In this document: piece after piece, positions 1-14,469 of the stretch
Position numbering within the stretch: position 1 is the first letter of the stretch
How the letters are laid out: each line of letters starts with the position of its first letter
Assembly (NCBI GenBank): GCA_037039685.1
Contig: JAWNGF010000001.1
Location: forward strand, 3,720,001-3,784,000
Origin: Ceratobasidium sp. AG-K
Lineage: Eukaryota; Basidiomycota; Agaricomycetes; Cantharellales; Ceratobasidiaceae
Direction: 5' to 3'
Length of the DNA: 64,000 bases
Translations under genes and position numbers: made by a program
The notes under the pieces: generated by a model
The model's input: only the letters and a program-made list of their open reading frames with translations
The model's database searches: none
Told to the model about the DNA's origin: nothing

Positions 1-13
1 AGACTCTAGCCCC

Positions 14-1036
14 ATGGCGACAAGTATAGCTGGTATCTCGAACCCGTCCAGCGAGACGAACTTGCGCCCGCACGGAATAGTTCTAGGGATGATGGTCGCT
101 GCATGTGTCTTGCTCTTGCTCTTGGTACTCGGTGGTCTAGGATGGCTCATCGCGACTCGAAGATACTTGAAGAATCCCGAAAACTCGCTAGCCCACGCCC
201 AACCGCCCCGGAGCTCGCCTCGCACTTCCGAACCGAGAGGACGCTCGGTCATACCCCGCTGGAGACAATCTGAGAGCAACGTTCTTCCACCCGACTCGTC
301 TGGAATCAGCTCGGCCCGGCGACGCGTTCGGACGGCTGACCCTGGCGCAAGCCCGACTATGCCTTGGTTCCAGCAAGCCCCTGTCCGGTCATTTCAGACC
401 ACACCTGAAAAATCTCCTCGCTCGGGGACGCGAAAGCGCGCGGCAACGCTGTTGCAGACGACCCACACGCGTGCGATCCGAGGGTCTCCTAAGCTTGGAT
501 CGAGCAAGGGCACACTTGCATCCCGGCCCGAGACTGCAGGCCCCGAACCCAGGATGTCTTCGCCTAGATTGGGATCCCGACTTGGGATTGCGCTGACGAC
601 CAGTAATGACGAGGTCAAGGAACGGCATTTTACAAACTCTTGGTGCAGTGCCCTACAGTTGGATCCATTCCAGTCGTCCAGTCTTTCCATCGAGCTGAGC
701 AAGTTTGATAGCCAGAGGTGGGCTTGTGATCGACCAGCCTCGCCTACGCCAAACAAGGGGATGGGCGCGTCGGGCGATAGGACGATGAGCATGAGCGAGT
801 TGCAGAGTTCTGGCACGACGATGCAAAATTCGAGTCCGTTTGAACACGAAGGCAATGCGTTTTGCGCGAGTTTGCTTTCTCCGACCGCTCTGGGATCGAA
901 TAAAGAAGGGACCCCTATGCCAGGGACGAATCGAATCCTCCCCACAAGCTCGAGCCTGGAGCGGTCAAAGTTGGGAAGTTTGAATCGGGACCAGAGTTAT
1001 GCCGAACGGACGAATCTACTGGCATGGCACTACTAG
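14..1036 (+). CDS. Single-pass membrane protein with Ser/Pro-rich tail, N-terminal part
   Basis: The open frame encodes 340 residues. After a short polar N-terminus there is one strongly hydrophobic segment at about residues 23-47 (run of Val, Ala, Leu, Gly), followed by a basic stretch (RRYLK) and a long low-complexity tail rich in Ser, Pro, Arg and Thr. This looks like a single-span membrane protein with a disordered cytoplasmic tail; no catalytic domain is visible and the family is not recognised. Coding-like composition continues past the stop at 1034-1036, first in another frame (about 1024-1190) and then in the frame of the 1167-2023 entry. The true gene therefore probably runs to 2023, with unseen small introns, indels or decay between. 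The left window edge is 13 bases away, so an upstream exon cannot be excluded. Confidence 0.5.
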   Translation: MATSIAGISNPSSETNLRPHGIVLGMMVAACVLLLLLVLGGLGWLIATRRYLKNPENSLAHAQPPRSSPRTSEPRGRSVIPRWRQSESNVLPPDSSGISSARRRVRTADPGASPTMPWFQQAPVRSFQTTPEKSPRSGTRKRAATLLQTTHTRAIRGSPKLGSSKGTLASRPETAGPEPRMSSPRLGSRLGIALTTSNDEVKERHFTNSWCSALQLDPFQSSSLSIELSKFDSQRWACDRPASPTPNKGMGASGDRTMSMSELQSSGTTMQNSSPFEHEGNAFCASLLSPTALGSNKEGTPMPGTNRILPTSSSLERSKLGSLNRDQSYAERTNLLAWHY

Positions 1037-1166
1037 CGCCACCCCCAACTTCCGACTCCACGCAACAGCCATTGGGCCTCTCGTTTGATTCATTTTTCTC
1101 CCCGTCGACAACTGGGCTCAAACATCGGCACTCGAAAGCGAAGCTTGGGGACCTCGATATGGAGAC

Positions 1167-2023
1167 GTGTCGTCGGAGCGGATCGTAAAAATTGGACGTT
1201 CGCAGGAAACACTCGCGACGGTTTACGTCACTGCGTCCGAGGCGGGTGCGTCGCCTGTCAACTTTGGCCCCGCGACGTCGAGCACGGGGCATGGAGCAGC
1301 GGAGAATATCGGGGTCATCGGGAGTCCTTCAACCTTGCATTCTCAGATGGCCGAACTGGATGATATTTCAAGTCCACACTTGGATGCCGAGGGTACGGGA
1401 GTATTGGTTGCAACGACAAGTGTAGGGCAAGATTTGAAAGAGTCGGTGTCGAACCAGTCGCTCAGCGTGGAGTATGGGCGAGGGGACCAATCTCTTCGTA
1501 CGCTCAATAGCTTCCCGACCATCATGCGAGGGAGCCTGTCATGTTTTCCTCGAGACGTGGAGCTGAACACACCGGTAATTCCTTTGGATGGACCAACAGA
1601 GCTGGGTCATTGGGAGCCATCGGATATTGTGCTGCTTCCGGCTGACGATCTGTGCTTGGGATGCATCCGGCTGACCCGAGTGGAAGACGAGTCAGATCCT
1701 GGATCGGAGAGCGAAATAGTGGTGGCTGAAGTGGCTACTAGCATCAGGTCGGCAGAAGACTCGATCATATCTGCTGGTGAGGGGACCAGCCGCTCAGAGG
1801 CGCGAACGGAAGAGGACTCTATCCTGTCGCCCAACCTCAGCCAAAAGACGGGCGAAATTGATGATTCAATCGCGGGAAAAGAGACAAGCGCTGCAGATTC
1901 GATCCTGGTGAGCATCGGTGGTTGTTTGTGGGAGCAAGGCTAACGTGGGTGCAGAGCGAGGAGGTAGACAGAAGTTCGAACGGGCTGAGATACGCGTCGC
2001 AGTTGTTTATCCACGAAAATTGA
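1167..2023 (+). CDS. Acidic Ser-rich C-terminal portion of the same unknown protein
   Basis: This frame is open from about 1089 and has no clear ATG start, so it is read as a downstream exon of the preceding gene. It encodes a Ser/Glu/Asp-rich, probably disordered sequence. A clean 47-bp intron (1908-1954, GTGAGC..GCAG) joins the last exon, which ends at the TGA 2021-2023 with a short conserved-looking tail (SNGLRYASQLFIHEN). Without the splice the frame would stop at 1943. No domain is recognised. Confidence 0.45.
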
Positions 2024-2117
2024 TTGTAATAGTGTTGTCCGGGAATCGAGTTGAAAAAACGTGTTGCTCATAAATGCGTGTCATGGTTTGGAGCTGGAGC
2101 ACCGGCGCTTAGCGTAA

Positions 2118-3075
<958 letters not shown>

Positions 3076-3210
3076 CTTGGACCGAGCACGAGCGGAGAAC
3101 TGTCATCTGTGTATGTATCGCTAATGTAGTCTCTTGTTGTCACTCTGGGTAGAAATTGTTAATTAATATTGCTATTCTCATCGCGTGGATTTCATAAAAA
3201 TTTGAATATC

Positions 3211-5568
<2,358 letters not shown>

Positions 5569-6682
5569 CGTGGTCGATGAAATGTCCAGACTCGACGGCT
5601 TTATGGTCCGAAGCGAGGAATAGTTTGGCCCCACGACGAATGATGTCGCAATTGATCGCACAAATGGTCACGTGAGTCGACGGCGCAAGTCAAACTAACC
5701 CCCATAACACCACCCACTGCCTACGGCACATCGACTATCTCGTTCCCCCTGCGTAATAAATGTCTAGGCCTATCTCGTCCATTTAACTGCGTTCTTACCT
5801 GGGCCGACTCACATTTGAACATTGAGCATCACAATTATTTATGTCTGACGCGCTGAATCAGGCGACCGCGTGCTCTGCAGCCCCCGAAACGATGCGATCG
5901 CCTCTGGGAAAAGCTCCCATTCCTCTTCTGAGCTGGCTGAACAAGACTCTCAAGTCTAACTGCCTCACAATGCTTCGTCCGATCATGGGGGCTCTCGCCG
6001 CCTGAACCTTGACACTCAGCTTGCTTGGCTGAAGGACTCTTCTCGTGCCCCGTTACCCAGACAAAGAGAAACCCAACCCTTGCTATCCTTGATATTTCCA
6101 TTCAGTTTTATTCCCCTTTCTAAGATCTATACCAGCTGAGAACTATCGCCGACGTCTACGAGCCCAGACCTTTGCATCTCTTCTTTCTGCGAACGAGCTC
6201 AAATTACTATGTTTGTCCTACCTGTGCACACCTGATCTACGTCCAACGTGTATTAACTACAAATTCGACGCCCATCACCTGCGTAAGGTCCTAACGCCGC
6301 GGTCGCCGCCCGACGGCGCAAGCTCGAATCCTTTAAGCTACGAGGCCCAATTACAACATCCGCATTCTAAGCCAGATACATTGCATCTATCAACGAGAAC
6401 ATCACGGAACGTTTCTGCGGCGCTCACTCGACTTCCTTTTTTGATCACGGTTCGGCGCCCCATGGTTTATCATTGGCCCGGTCGAGATATTCGAAGCGGC
6501 TGCGCTGCTTGGAACAAGACAGGTGACCTATAGGTGTAAGTGGAGTCTGACCTCTCACCATTACGACAGTGGCAAGTTGACACATTATCGGCCAGCCTCC
6601 ACTAAACCTCCACTCGATGAATGCAGTCTTAAGGACCTAAAGATATCAATCACTCGACAATCGACCTCGTTTGTTCATCCTC
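5569..6682. other. Divergent intergenic region, MTHFR / alcohol oxidase
   Basis: This 1.1 kb lies between the divergent MTHFR (minus) and alcohol oxidase (plus) starts and must hold both promoters. Pyrimidine-rich stretches occur near 6110-6200. Apart from the CACGTG near the MTHFR side I see no gene or repeat; short open frames here have no recognisable content. Confidence 0.5.
5669..5674. promoter_or_regulatory. TCACGTGA box upstream of MTHFR
   Basis: The core (CACGTG in TCACGTGA) sits 101 bp upstream of the MTHFR ATG. In yeast the Cbf1-Met4 system uses exactly this site at sulfur/methionine genes, so a similar role is plausible; that is inference. Confidence 0.45.
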
Positions 6683-9600
6683 ATGCAGAATCAATTCAGA
6701 GTACCCAAGCCGGCGCCCGAGGAGGTCGATGTTATTGTTGCTGGAGGTATTTCTCAATCCTTATGGTCGTTGATCCACTTATTGACCAGTATGCTCCAGG
6801 TGGACCAGCAGGATGCGTCGTTGCCGGACGTTTGGCCAAGGCCGACCCCAACCTTCAGGTCATGCTGATCGAGTACGGACCTAATAACATTGACGTGTGT
6901 CCGCCAGTATTTTGCAAACGTTGACTACTAACCACCATCTAGGACCCGATGGTATCCACGCCGGCTGTATACCCGCGCAACATGCGTCTCCTCGAATCTG
7001 ACAAGGCTCATTTCTACTATGACACGAACAAGTCCCAGCATCTTCGTGGACGCAAGACGATTGTTCCCTGCGCCAAGGTATAATCCACGCGGCCACATCG
7101 GACTTAGTTCAAAAACTGACGTGGTGTTCGATTCGCAGGTTCTCGGTACGTTATTCCCATTGTGATCCGTCGCACTCGGTTCTCATATTCGATGTAGGTG
7201 GTGGTAGTTCCATCAATTTCCAAATGTATACCCGAGCTTCCGCCTCGGATTGGAGTAGGTCATACCTTCCAACCCCTGGCTTACTTGGCTAACGTCACCT
7301 GCTTTAGATGACTTCAAGACTGAGGGATGGAACTATCAAGGTTGGCTCATACCTAATTTACTACCATTCAAAACTAACCAGGGATGGTCGACAGACCTTC
7401 TTCCTCTTATGAAACGCCTCGAAAACTACCAAAAGCCATGCAACAACGTATGTCCCCACCTATTATTTTATTCGCCTTCTCACGGTTCTCTTGGAAGGAT
7501 ACCCATGGCTTCGATGGCCCGGTTGCCATCTCCAATGGAGGCTGGGTTGCGCCAATTGCCCAAGACTTCCTGCGTGCATCCAATGCAGTGGGAATCCCCC
7601 TCACCGACGATTTGCAAGACTGCCAACAATCGCACGCAGCCGAGATTTGGGCCAAGTGGATCAATAAGGATACTGGTCGCCGAAGGTATGATTTATTTCA
7701 GCTGCCGTAGGACCGTACTAATAGGATGTATGCTAGCGATGCTGCCTCGGCATATGTTCACCCGATCATGGCTGAACAGACTAACTTACATTTGCGATGC
7801 AATTCCAAGGTGGCGCGTGTGATCTTCGAAGGTAACAAAGCGGTTGGCGTTGCATATGTAAACTCTCGGTGAGTCTAACTGTGTCGATGTATTTTTATTT
7901 GGTACCTTATAGTGTGTTTAGTGATCATGGTCAAACAAAGACCACCGAAACTATTGTCAAGGCTCGCAAAATGGTCGTCTTGACCGCCGGGACACTCTCG
8001 ACCCCCCAGGTGTGAAGGGTTCTACCAATGATCAGCCTCATTCTTACCACCTTACTTAGATTCTCGAGCGTTCGGGTATTGGAGGCAAGGACGTCCTCGA
8101 TAAGGCCGGTGTCAAGACCCTTGTTGGTAAGTGCATCTCTTCCATCTGCATTGGCCTTTTCTAACGGATCTCTCACCAGACCTTCCTGGCGTTGGCAAGC
8201 AATACCAGGACCACTACACAACGTTCTCAGTCTTCCGCGCTCGCGCTAGCGAGCCGACTGGTGACGACTGGCTGCGTGGCGACCCCAAAGTTCAGGAAGA
8301 ATGGCTCCGCCTTCATACAACAACGGGCAAAGGGCCAGCAGCCTCCAATGGCATCGATGCTGGTTTCAAGATTCGACCAACAGAGGAAGAACTCAAGGAG
8401 ATGGGACCCGCGTTCCAGAAGGCTTGGGATTCGTATTTCAAGGTCGGTTTCACCGTCATTATTGTAATTATCGCACTGCCGCTAATCACAGTCATGTTGG
8501 TTGCCCAGGACAAGCCCGATAAGCCGGTCATGTTTGCAAGTGTAGTCAATGGATTCTTTGGCGACCATACCCTCGGTAAGGCGTCGCTCACTGCCATATG
8601 CCTTGGTTTGACTGACCATCTCGCGTGGATCAGTACCTCCTGGGAAGTACTTCTCAATGTTCCAGTATCTCGGTGCGCATATATTCCATGTATTCGTCAC
8701 AGCGTTCTGATATTATTCATTGAACTAGAATATCCTTTCTCGCGCGGTTCAATCCATATCACAAGCGGTGACCCCTACGCGGATCCCGTCTTTGATAGTG
8801 GCTTCCTCAACCACGAAGCGGACATTGCTCCCATCCGGTCAATAATTTTACCATTCGATTCTTTCTCCTTGCTTATTTTTTCATGCACATACAGCTGGTC
8901 GTACAAAAAAGTCCGCGAGGTCGCGCGTCGCATGGATGCGTATCGAGGTGAGATTTGGTAAATAAGCTCGCGAGCTTGCATTTAACTGACAAGTTGTATG
9001 CAGGCGAATTGACGTCTCTTCACCCGCATTTCCATCCAGACTCGCCCGCAGCTTGCGAGGATGTCGACTTACAGACAGCGAAGTATACCCTTGCTTCTAT
9101 TTCTGTCCTGGATTCTTTCTGATGGGAATAAAGGGATTATATGCCCGCAGGTCAACTCACCGTTGGTATCCATATGGGGAGCTGGTTCAAGCCTCGCAAG
9201 CCCTTGGCTGCCGGCGAGAAACGGAGCGCCAAAGACATCAAGTATAGTACGTCCCATTTCAATTTTCGCCGACATTGACTCTCAACTAACCCTCCTGTAA
9301 AGGCAAAGAAGACGATGAGGCCATCGAGTACGCATTTTCTCGTCGAATGACTGGATATTCATTAACTTGATTCCCGATTCTAGTAACTGGGTCCGGGACC
9401 ATGTTGAGACGACATGGCACAGCCTTGGCACCTGTGCGATGAAACCACGCGATCAGGAAGGTGTACTCGACCCTCGGTAGGCTAATACTAGATGCGTAAA
9501 TTCGCCTGAAGCTTGTTCTGACGTTGTATGCTGTTAGCCTAAATGTCTTTGGCACAACCAACCTGAAAGTCGGAGTTCGTATTCTTTATCATACCTAGCT

Positions 9601-10004
9601 TGCTTAGAGCTAACGATCAACGGTACTGCAGGATCTCTCACTTTGGTCAGCGTCCATCCCGTGCTCAAATATTATATACTCACCTTTTACTGGATATCTA
9701 TAGCCCTGATAATCTCGGCACGAACACATATAGCTCCGCTTTACTGTAAGCAGCATTTTCGCAGCTACTTCGCTCCGTCTGAGCGCTCATCATGCTATCA
9801 GATGCGGTGAAAAATGTGCCGAACTCATTGCTGAAGAATTAGGACTTACCATCACAAACCGTACGTCCCAAGCCTTGCTCTCCTTTACCGCTGTATAACT
9901 GAACAACGGGTGCAGCGCATGTGCCAGTTATGCGACGCGTGGCTGCTAAACAGCAGGCTCAAGACTCGGACAATGTTACCCAGAGTATCAGGCAACGTAT
10001 TTGA
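6683..10004 (+). CDS. GMC-family alcohol (methanol) oxidase
   Basis: An intron-rich gene (more than 15 short introns) for a flavoprotein oxidising short-chain alcohols to aldehydes with release of H2O2. The ATG at 6683 gives MQNQFRVPKPAPEEVDVIVAGG, and the first intron (6747-6799) completes the FAD-binding GGGPAGCVVAGRLA motif. Further landmarks are KVLGGGSSINFQMYTRAS (GMC signature 1), THGFDGPVAIS, LTAGTLSTPQILERSGIG (signature 2) and the C-terminal WHSLGTCAMKPRDQ plus NTYSSALLCGEKCAELIAEE; the His in WHSLGT is the usual catalytic base. Overall order and spacing fit alcohol oxidase rather than aryl-alcohol oxidase or glucose oxidase. There is no signal peptide, and the end (..TQSIRQRI) is not a peroxisomal SKL/ARF-type signal. 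Wood-decay basidiomycete alcohol oxidases of this type are known outside peroxisomes. Confidence 0.9.
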
Positions 10005-10659
10005 AACCCCTGGCTTAGGTCGATGCGTCAGTAAATATCCAAGGAGCAGGAATTGAGAAATGCACCACGCAGTATTTGTCCGGAGTGTATATTAGACCAT
10101 TTCAAACAAGTCCGAACTATGAATGAAGGGCGAGAATCGTGACCTATATCCGCACAGACCATAACCATGCAATCCCGCCACTAATGAAGTCTGCTTTCTT
10201 GATTTTGAGTGCCTAGGTGTACCCGTTCGTCTCTTCCTGATCTTATGGGGGTCGTAGCGCACTTGCCTACAGCTTCTTAGAGCCAGTTCTGTACCATTCA
10301 TTAAGGGATCCTTGACAAGTGTTCGGATTACTGCCTGGGCTCCATATCACACTGCGGTTACGCCCTGGAGGATAAGAAACCCCCTGTGATCTCACCGATA
10401 CCGAGCACTAATTCGGGCTATGATACTTCACCAACGCTTCATTTTAGAAGCCGATTTAGTACAAATGAGGAGGGCCAAGTATCTACGTGCTCTTGACTAC
10501 TCAAGATTTCCGTGGAACGATGTCACTTGCTGACACAATTTGCAAGGTTCTTCAGCCATTTTCTCTCTCCAAGTTTCCGGACTTGTAATTACCATAACGA
10601 ATATACAAATTGCATATGCTACACGCAGTAAACGAACCATGTACAAATAGCGGGCGAAC
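10005..10659. other. Intergenic, nothing recognised
   Basis: It lies between the convergent alcohol oxidase and T-family ends. Only short, featureless open frames; no repeat or RNA structure noticed. Confidence 0.4.
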
Positions 10660-11415
10660 CTAAGCTGGCTCCTCTGGCTGAGGTTTGTCAGTGAGGGGAA
10701 AGAATGACCAAAACGGTAGCAACACAAAAAGGACCATAACGAGAACTGAAACGAGTAGAAAAATAGATTCTTTAGCACCAACATATATCAGTATCTGGAC
10801 TAACAACGACACGTAGCCAAGGACAAGCATGGTAAACCCTATTTATTGCACGTAAGTCATGTACAATTGTGCAGCTAGCTACTCACAGTGCCAAACCTGG
10901 GGTCTTAGTCTGCGCAACCCGCAATGCTCCAAAATCATGAGAGATGAGCCCTTAAGCTCGGTGCTGGCTGCAGAGGCGATACTGTCTCGGTTATTGCGTA
11001 CTCGTCCAGGCAGTTCCCCGACCTGGTCCGTCAGAATAAGAGAGCTGAGGGTTGCCCCAACACTTAGGAAGAACGTCAAGTATGTGAAAAACAGTAGGGC
11101 TTGGCCGACTGCACTTGACAGGAAGTTCGGATCGTCCTCCGCCAACCCCTTGACGAAAACAAATAGCTGAGATTCGACAGCGGCGAGCAAGGCTGACTGA
11201 TGTCAGAGTTAGTTCCAAACCCACCAAGCCTTTAAACTGATAAATACTTACAACTGTTGCTGCGCTCTGGAAAGTGGTTTGCCAGCCATCTTGCAGTGCT
11301 TTGATCGAAGGTGAAAGGCCATCTATGTGGTTTGTGCCGTTAGTTATGGTATTCACAGTCCAATGAGTCCCACCGCACTATTACCATCTTTCGATTGTGG
11401 GCGGTGGGGGGCCAT
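10660..11415 (-). CDS. T-family multi-span membrane protein, copy A
   Basis: A small membrane protein of unknown function, one of three paralogues in the window. The start at 11415 is chosen because an intron with donor GTAATA and a CTAAC branch site links MAPHRPQSKDDG to the family core LSPSIKALQDGWQTTFQSAATV. Further introns lead to SALLAAVESQLFVFV, a hydrophobic span (ALLFFTYLTFFLSVGATLSSLIL), a polar loop ending WHW, then two more spans (MLVLGYVSLLVQILIYVG and LLVSVLVMVLFVLLPFWSFF) and the stop at 10660-10662. Three or four membrane helices are expected. The decayed H-type gene lies upstream on the same strand, matching the H+T order at 31-35 kb. Confidence 0.6.
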
Positions 11416-12135
11416 TTTATCTTTCAATAGAGCAGGTGATTATCAGTTGTTGTTGTTTTCCTGCGGAGGTGCGATGTTTTAGGAGCTCTAAGAGGTTCCC
11501 AAACTACACTCAAGGGTGGTTGGGCACGGCATGCATTTGCCTGGCCTTTATAGGTCACCCCGTGCAATAAGCGCCTCCCACGCACTGGATTGTATCCTGA
11601 GACGGCCAATCGACGGCTGCGATGAGGAGCGTTTGGCCCATCCCACGTTGAACCGTGTATTTGAGCAACACGACCTAGCCACGTTGCCTGATTCTCGATC
11701 AATTCCTTCGATGAGCCGCTTCAGAGCCTTCGGCGGCGATCGATATCTAGCCTGTATTTCAAGAAAACCATGCTTTATTCATATCATGTTTGCCATGAAC
11801 CCTACTCTCCTTTGAGAAGACGTAGGCGATCTCAAGAACCCGGTGGTAGTCGTGAATTGTTTGTCCAAGTGGTGATAATTTCAAAATGGAATAAGCGCCT
11901 GTCAGCATAACGCAACGCAAGAACTGAAACGAATCGTTTCCGAGAATGTTGCAAGTGTTATGGAGATTGGAGATTATTTAGACACATTCCTGAGTGGACT
12001 TAACATACGGACTTATTCTCTAGTAGATGTATGCGTTGTGGTGAACGTCCTCCCAAACTCCCCGGCACTCAGGAACATCATTTTGAGGATGGTTGAATTC
12101 ATAACAAGTCATGTCCAAAAACGTCCATCAAGCCG
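11416..12135. other. Intergenic between T copy A and decayed H gene
   Basis: About 720 bp with no gene recognised; presumably the promoter of T copy A. The equivalent spacer in the intact module is 506 bp. Confidence 0.4.
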
Positions 12136-13870
12136 CTACCGTTCAACACCGACAAAGTACCCACTCAGAACCTTACTAGCAATCAATAATAGCGTAATAT
12201 CTTTGTCTCTGCTTAGGGCCTGAATACTATCCTCGGGCGAGATTCGGGTGACTGGTTCGCCGTCTGCTTGAGGATTTTCCAAGGACGAGGTTTCGGAATT
12301 TGTCAGATCAAAGCCCGGTCACTGTTTTGAAAGGCTCCACATAAGAAAGGAAAATTGAGCGCCGGAAGGTACGCGACCTACAAGGGCATTGGGCATTCTG
12401 TTTAGTGTTTGGGTGCGAGGCCATTGGAATTCACTCACAGGTTATTACAGTTGCAGGATCTCCGCTTGGCTCGTTCTCGCACACTTTTATGATGACCTTC
12501 ACAGGCTCTCGCTCGATTTCTACGTGGATGCGCTTAGTGCATACTTAATCAACTAACCACAGTCTCAGTTCCTGACTCGCCCCAGCAAGCTTCTCTTTGA
12601 TTTGTTTGACGCGTGCCTCATCTTTTCTTCGCGCCACTCCTAGCCTTTCCAAGGGGTCTTTCGCGCTTGTGACATCAATCAAAATTGAACCAGTATTTTC
12701 CCGCGTTCGTCGTTGTTACGCAAGAGAGTAATTGACCCCGATCTCCCGGAAACACGTCCTTAACTCAAGGGCGGAGTTTTCATATAGTTTGAGGCGGAAT
12801 TCTTCGACCACAAAGTCTTCAGTTTTCGCGCCACCTGACAGGGGGCTCCTTGCTGTCTCTGTAGTGTCGAGCGCTGGGGCGACGACGCCCTGATTTATCT
12901 TCATAGTAAGGACATTTCCTTCGGCTGATACTACCTCGGTAGTCGTGTCCAGCGCCTCGGTCGTCTTTTCCAGTGCACTGGCGAATGGTATAAGTAGTGT
13001 ATACTTGAGTGAACAACTTTGTACACGGACCGTGCATACGAGTCTGTGTACCTCCTTGATTAACTTTTTCTAGCTACCAATAGCTAAATTCCAAATGCCC
13101 TTGAGCCCGGTGGTCACTTGTTTCACCCTGTTATGAGTCTTTTGCCTAGCGTATGCCTTGGATCGATCACAGAGAGGAAGGCGTGAGGTGGGCTTACTCT
13201 TGGATGCTCGATGTATTGGTTTGAATTGCAGACAGTACGTTTTTCAGGGAGCCCGGTCGTCGTGTGCATAGGTGCGAAGGATATCATCTTCTCTAGCCAT
13301 AGGTGTGGATACTAATCGCTAAGTTCCAAGCAGTATCAGCGGTCATAATTCCGATCACGGGCTGATATTGACAGGGCTAATGCACCTTTATTGTATTGCT
13401 AGACCTCAGCTCGTGAAGGCTAGTACGAATCAACCTCCGATTTTCGGCCCACTTCTCGATTGACTGCTTGCATGCTTCAACGAAGGAGGCGGTAGTTAGA
13501 TATTCGTCTTGTTCTTTGTCCACCATAGATACAAGGATGAGTAATAGCCTGATTACAAATGTATGCACCCATTAGCTCAAGAATGCCTGGTCAAGTACGA
13601 GTCAACCTTACCCTTCGAACGGATCGATGACCCGGGAGTATGTATCATACGCATCCGAGTCACGCTCACTTCTACGTGTTTGATTGTCAAGTTGATTGCA
13701 TCATGAAGGTCGCGAGCTGACTTGACGAACCTGTAAGATGCCTGGTAGTTGCGTCGAAAGCCGGATACGTCCGCGCCGATATGCTGAACAAAATCGTACA
13801 CTTGAGTCGGAAACCGGTAGGCCTTCGCAAAAGCACTACTCACTCGGCAACGGTATCGAATATGAACCAT
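12136..13870 (-). pseudogene. Decayed copy of the long helical H protein
   Basis: This is a broken relative of the gene at 31105-33452. Matching blocks in order are YDFVQHIGADVSGFRRN (near 13.8 kb), DKEQDEYLTTASFVEACKQS..NRRLIRTSL (13.5-13.4 kb), a DDIL..YAHDDR block (about 13.3 kb), FVVEEF..ELRTCFREIG (12.8 kb), IKEKLAG (12.6 kb) and RVPSG..FSFLMWSLSKQ (12.4-12.3 kb). Damage seen: a frameshift just before the AYDTYSRVIDPFEG block (about 13.64 kb), another in the DDR block, loss of roughly 600 bp corresponding to 31.93-32.55 kb of the intact gene, and an in-frame TGA at 12319-12321 in the last exon. The N-terminal exon has no clear start. Confidence 0.75.
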
Positions 13871-14469
13871 AATATTGAGTGTGCTGTTCTTACAAACGCC
13901 AGGAACGCGCTTTCCTCATGGCCTTATTGGCGCGGTAGTCTATATCATCGCGTGTTTGCAGGCTTGCATGTGACGCTCATCTATGACCCGTCATTATCGG
14001 TTTTCGTATAGACCGGAACGGTGGTCCATGACCATCTATCGTAAACCCACCGTTGAACCACCCTCATATTCAACCTTAATTAAGTGACTCCGGAATGACG
14101 AGTGTAGAGCACCGCTATGAATTATCAAATTTTAACTCTCACCAACAGAACGCTTGTGACGAATCCTGCTTGAAGTACTACATAGTAACCCAACCTCCAG
14201 GGTACCAATAGTGGCAGAACTCGAGAGTAGTTGAAAAGGCACAATGAGAATAACGCATATGTGATTAATCCTAATGACCGTAAAGCCCTCACGAGATTTC
14301 ACTATGTCCGCCGACTTGCGTTCTACAGACGCAAAAGGGCATGATAATGAGGGATTGTGCAGGCGCTTCAACGCTTCAACTCCGCGGAAGCCGCCGGAAC
14401 GGAAGGTACCAATGCAAGGCCATCTAGTTCTTACTCGCCAACCCCACCCAAGATTACCACCCCTCATCT
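13871..14469. other. Intergenic, nothing recognised
   Basis: About 600 bp between the decayed H gene and the 3' end of MTU1. No recognisable gene. Confidence 0.35.

Noticed and set aside
394..945. 183-codon minus-strand frame opposite the first membrane protein
   Set aside because: It is the antisense of a GC-rich coding region and has no family features.
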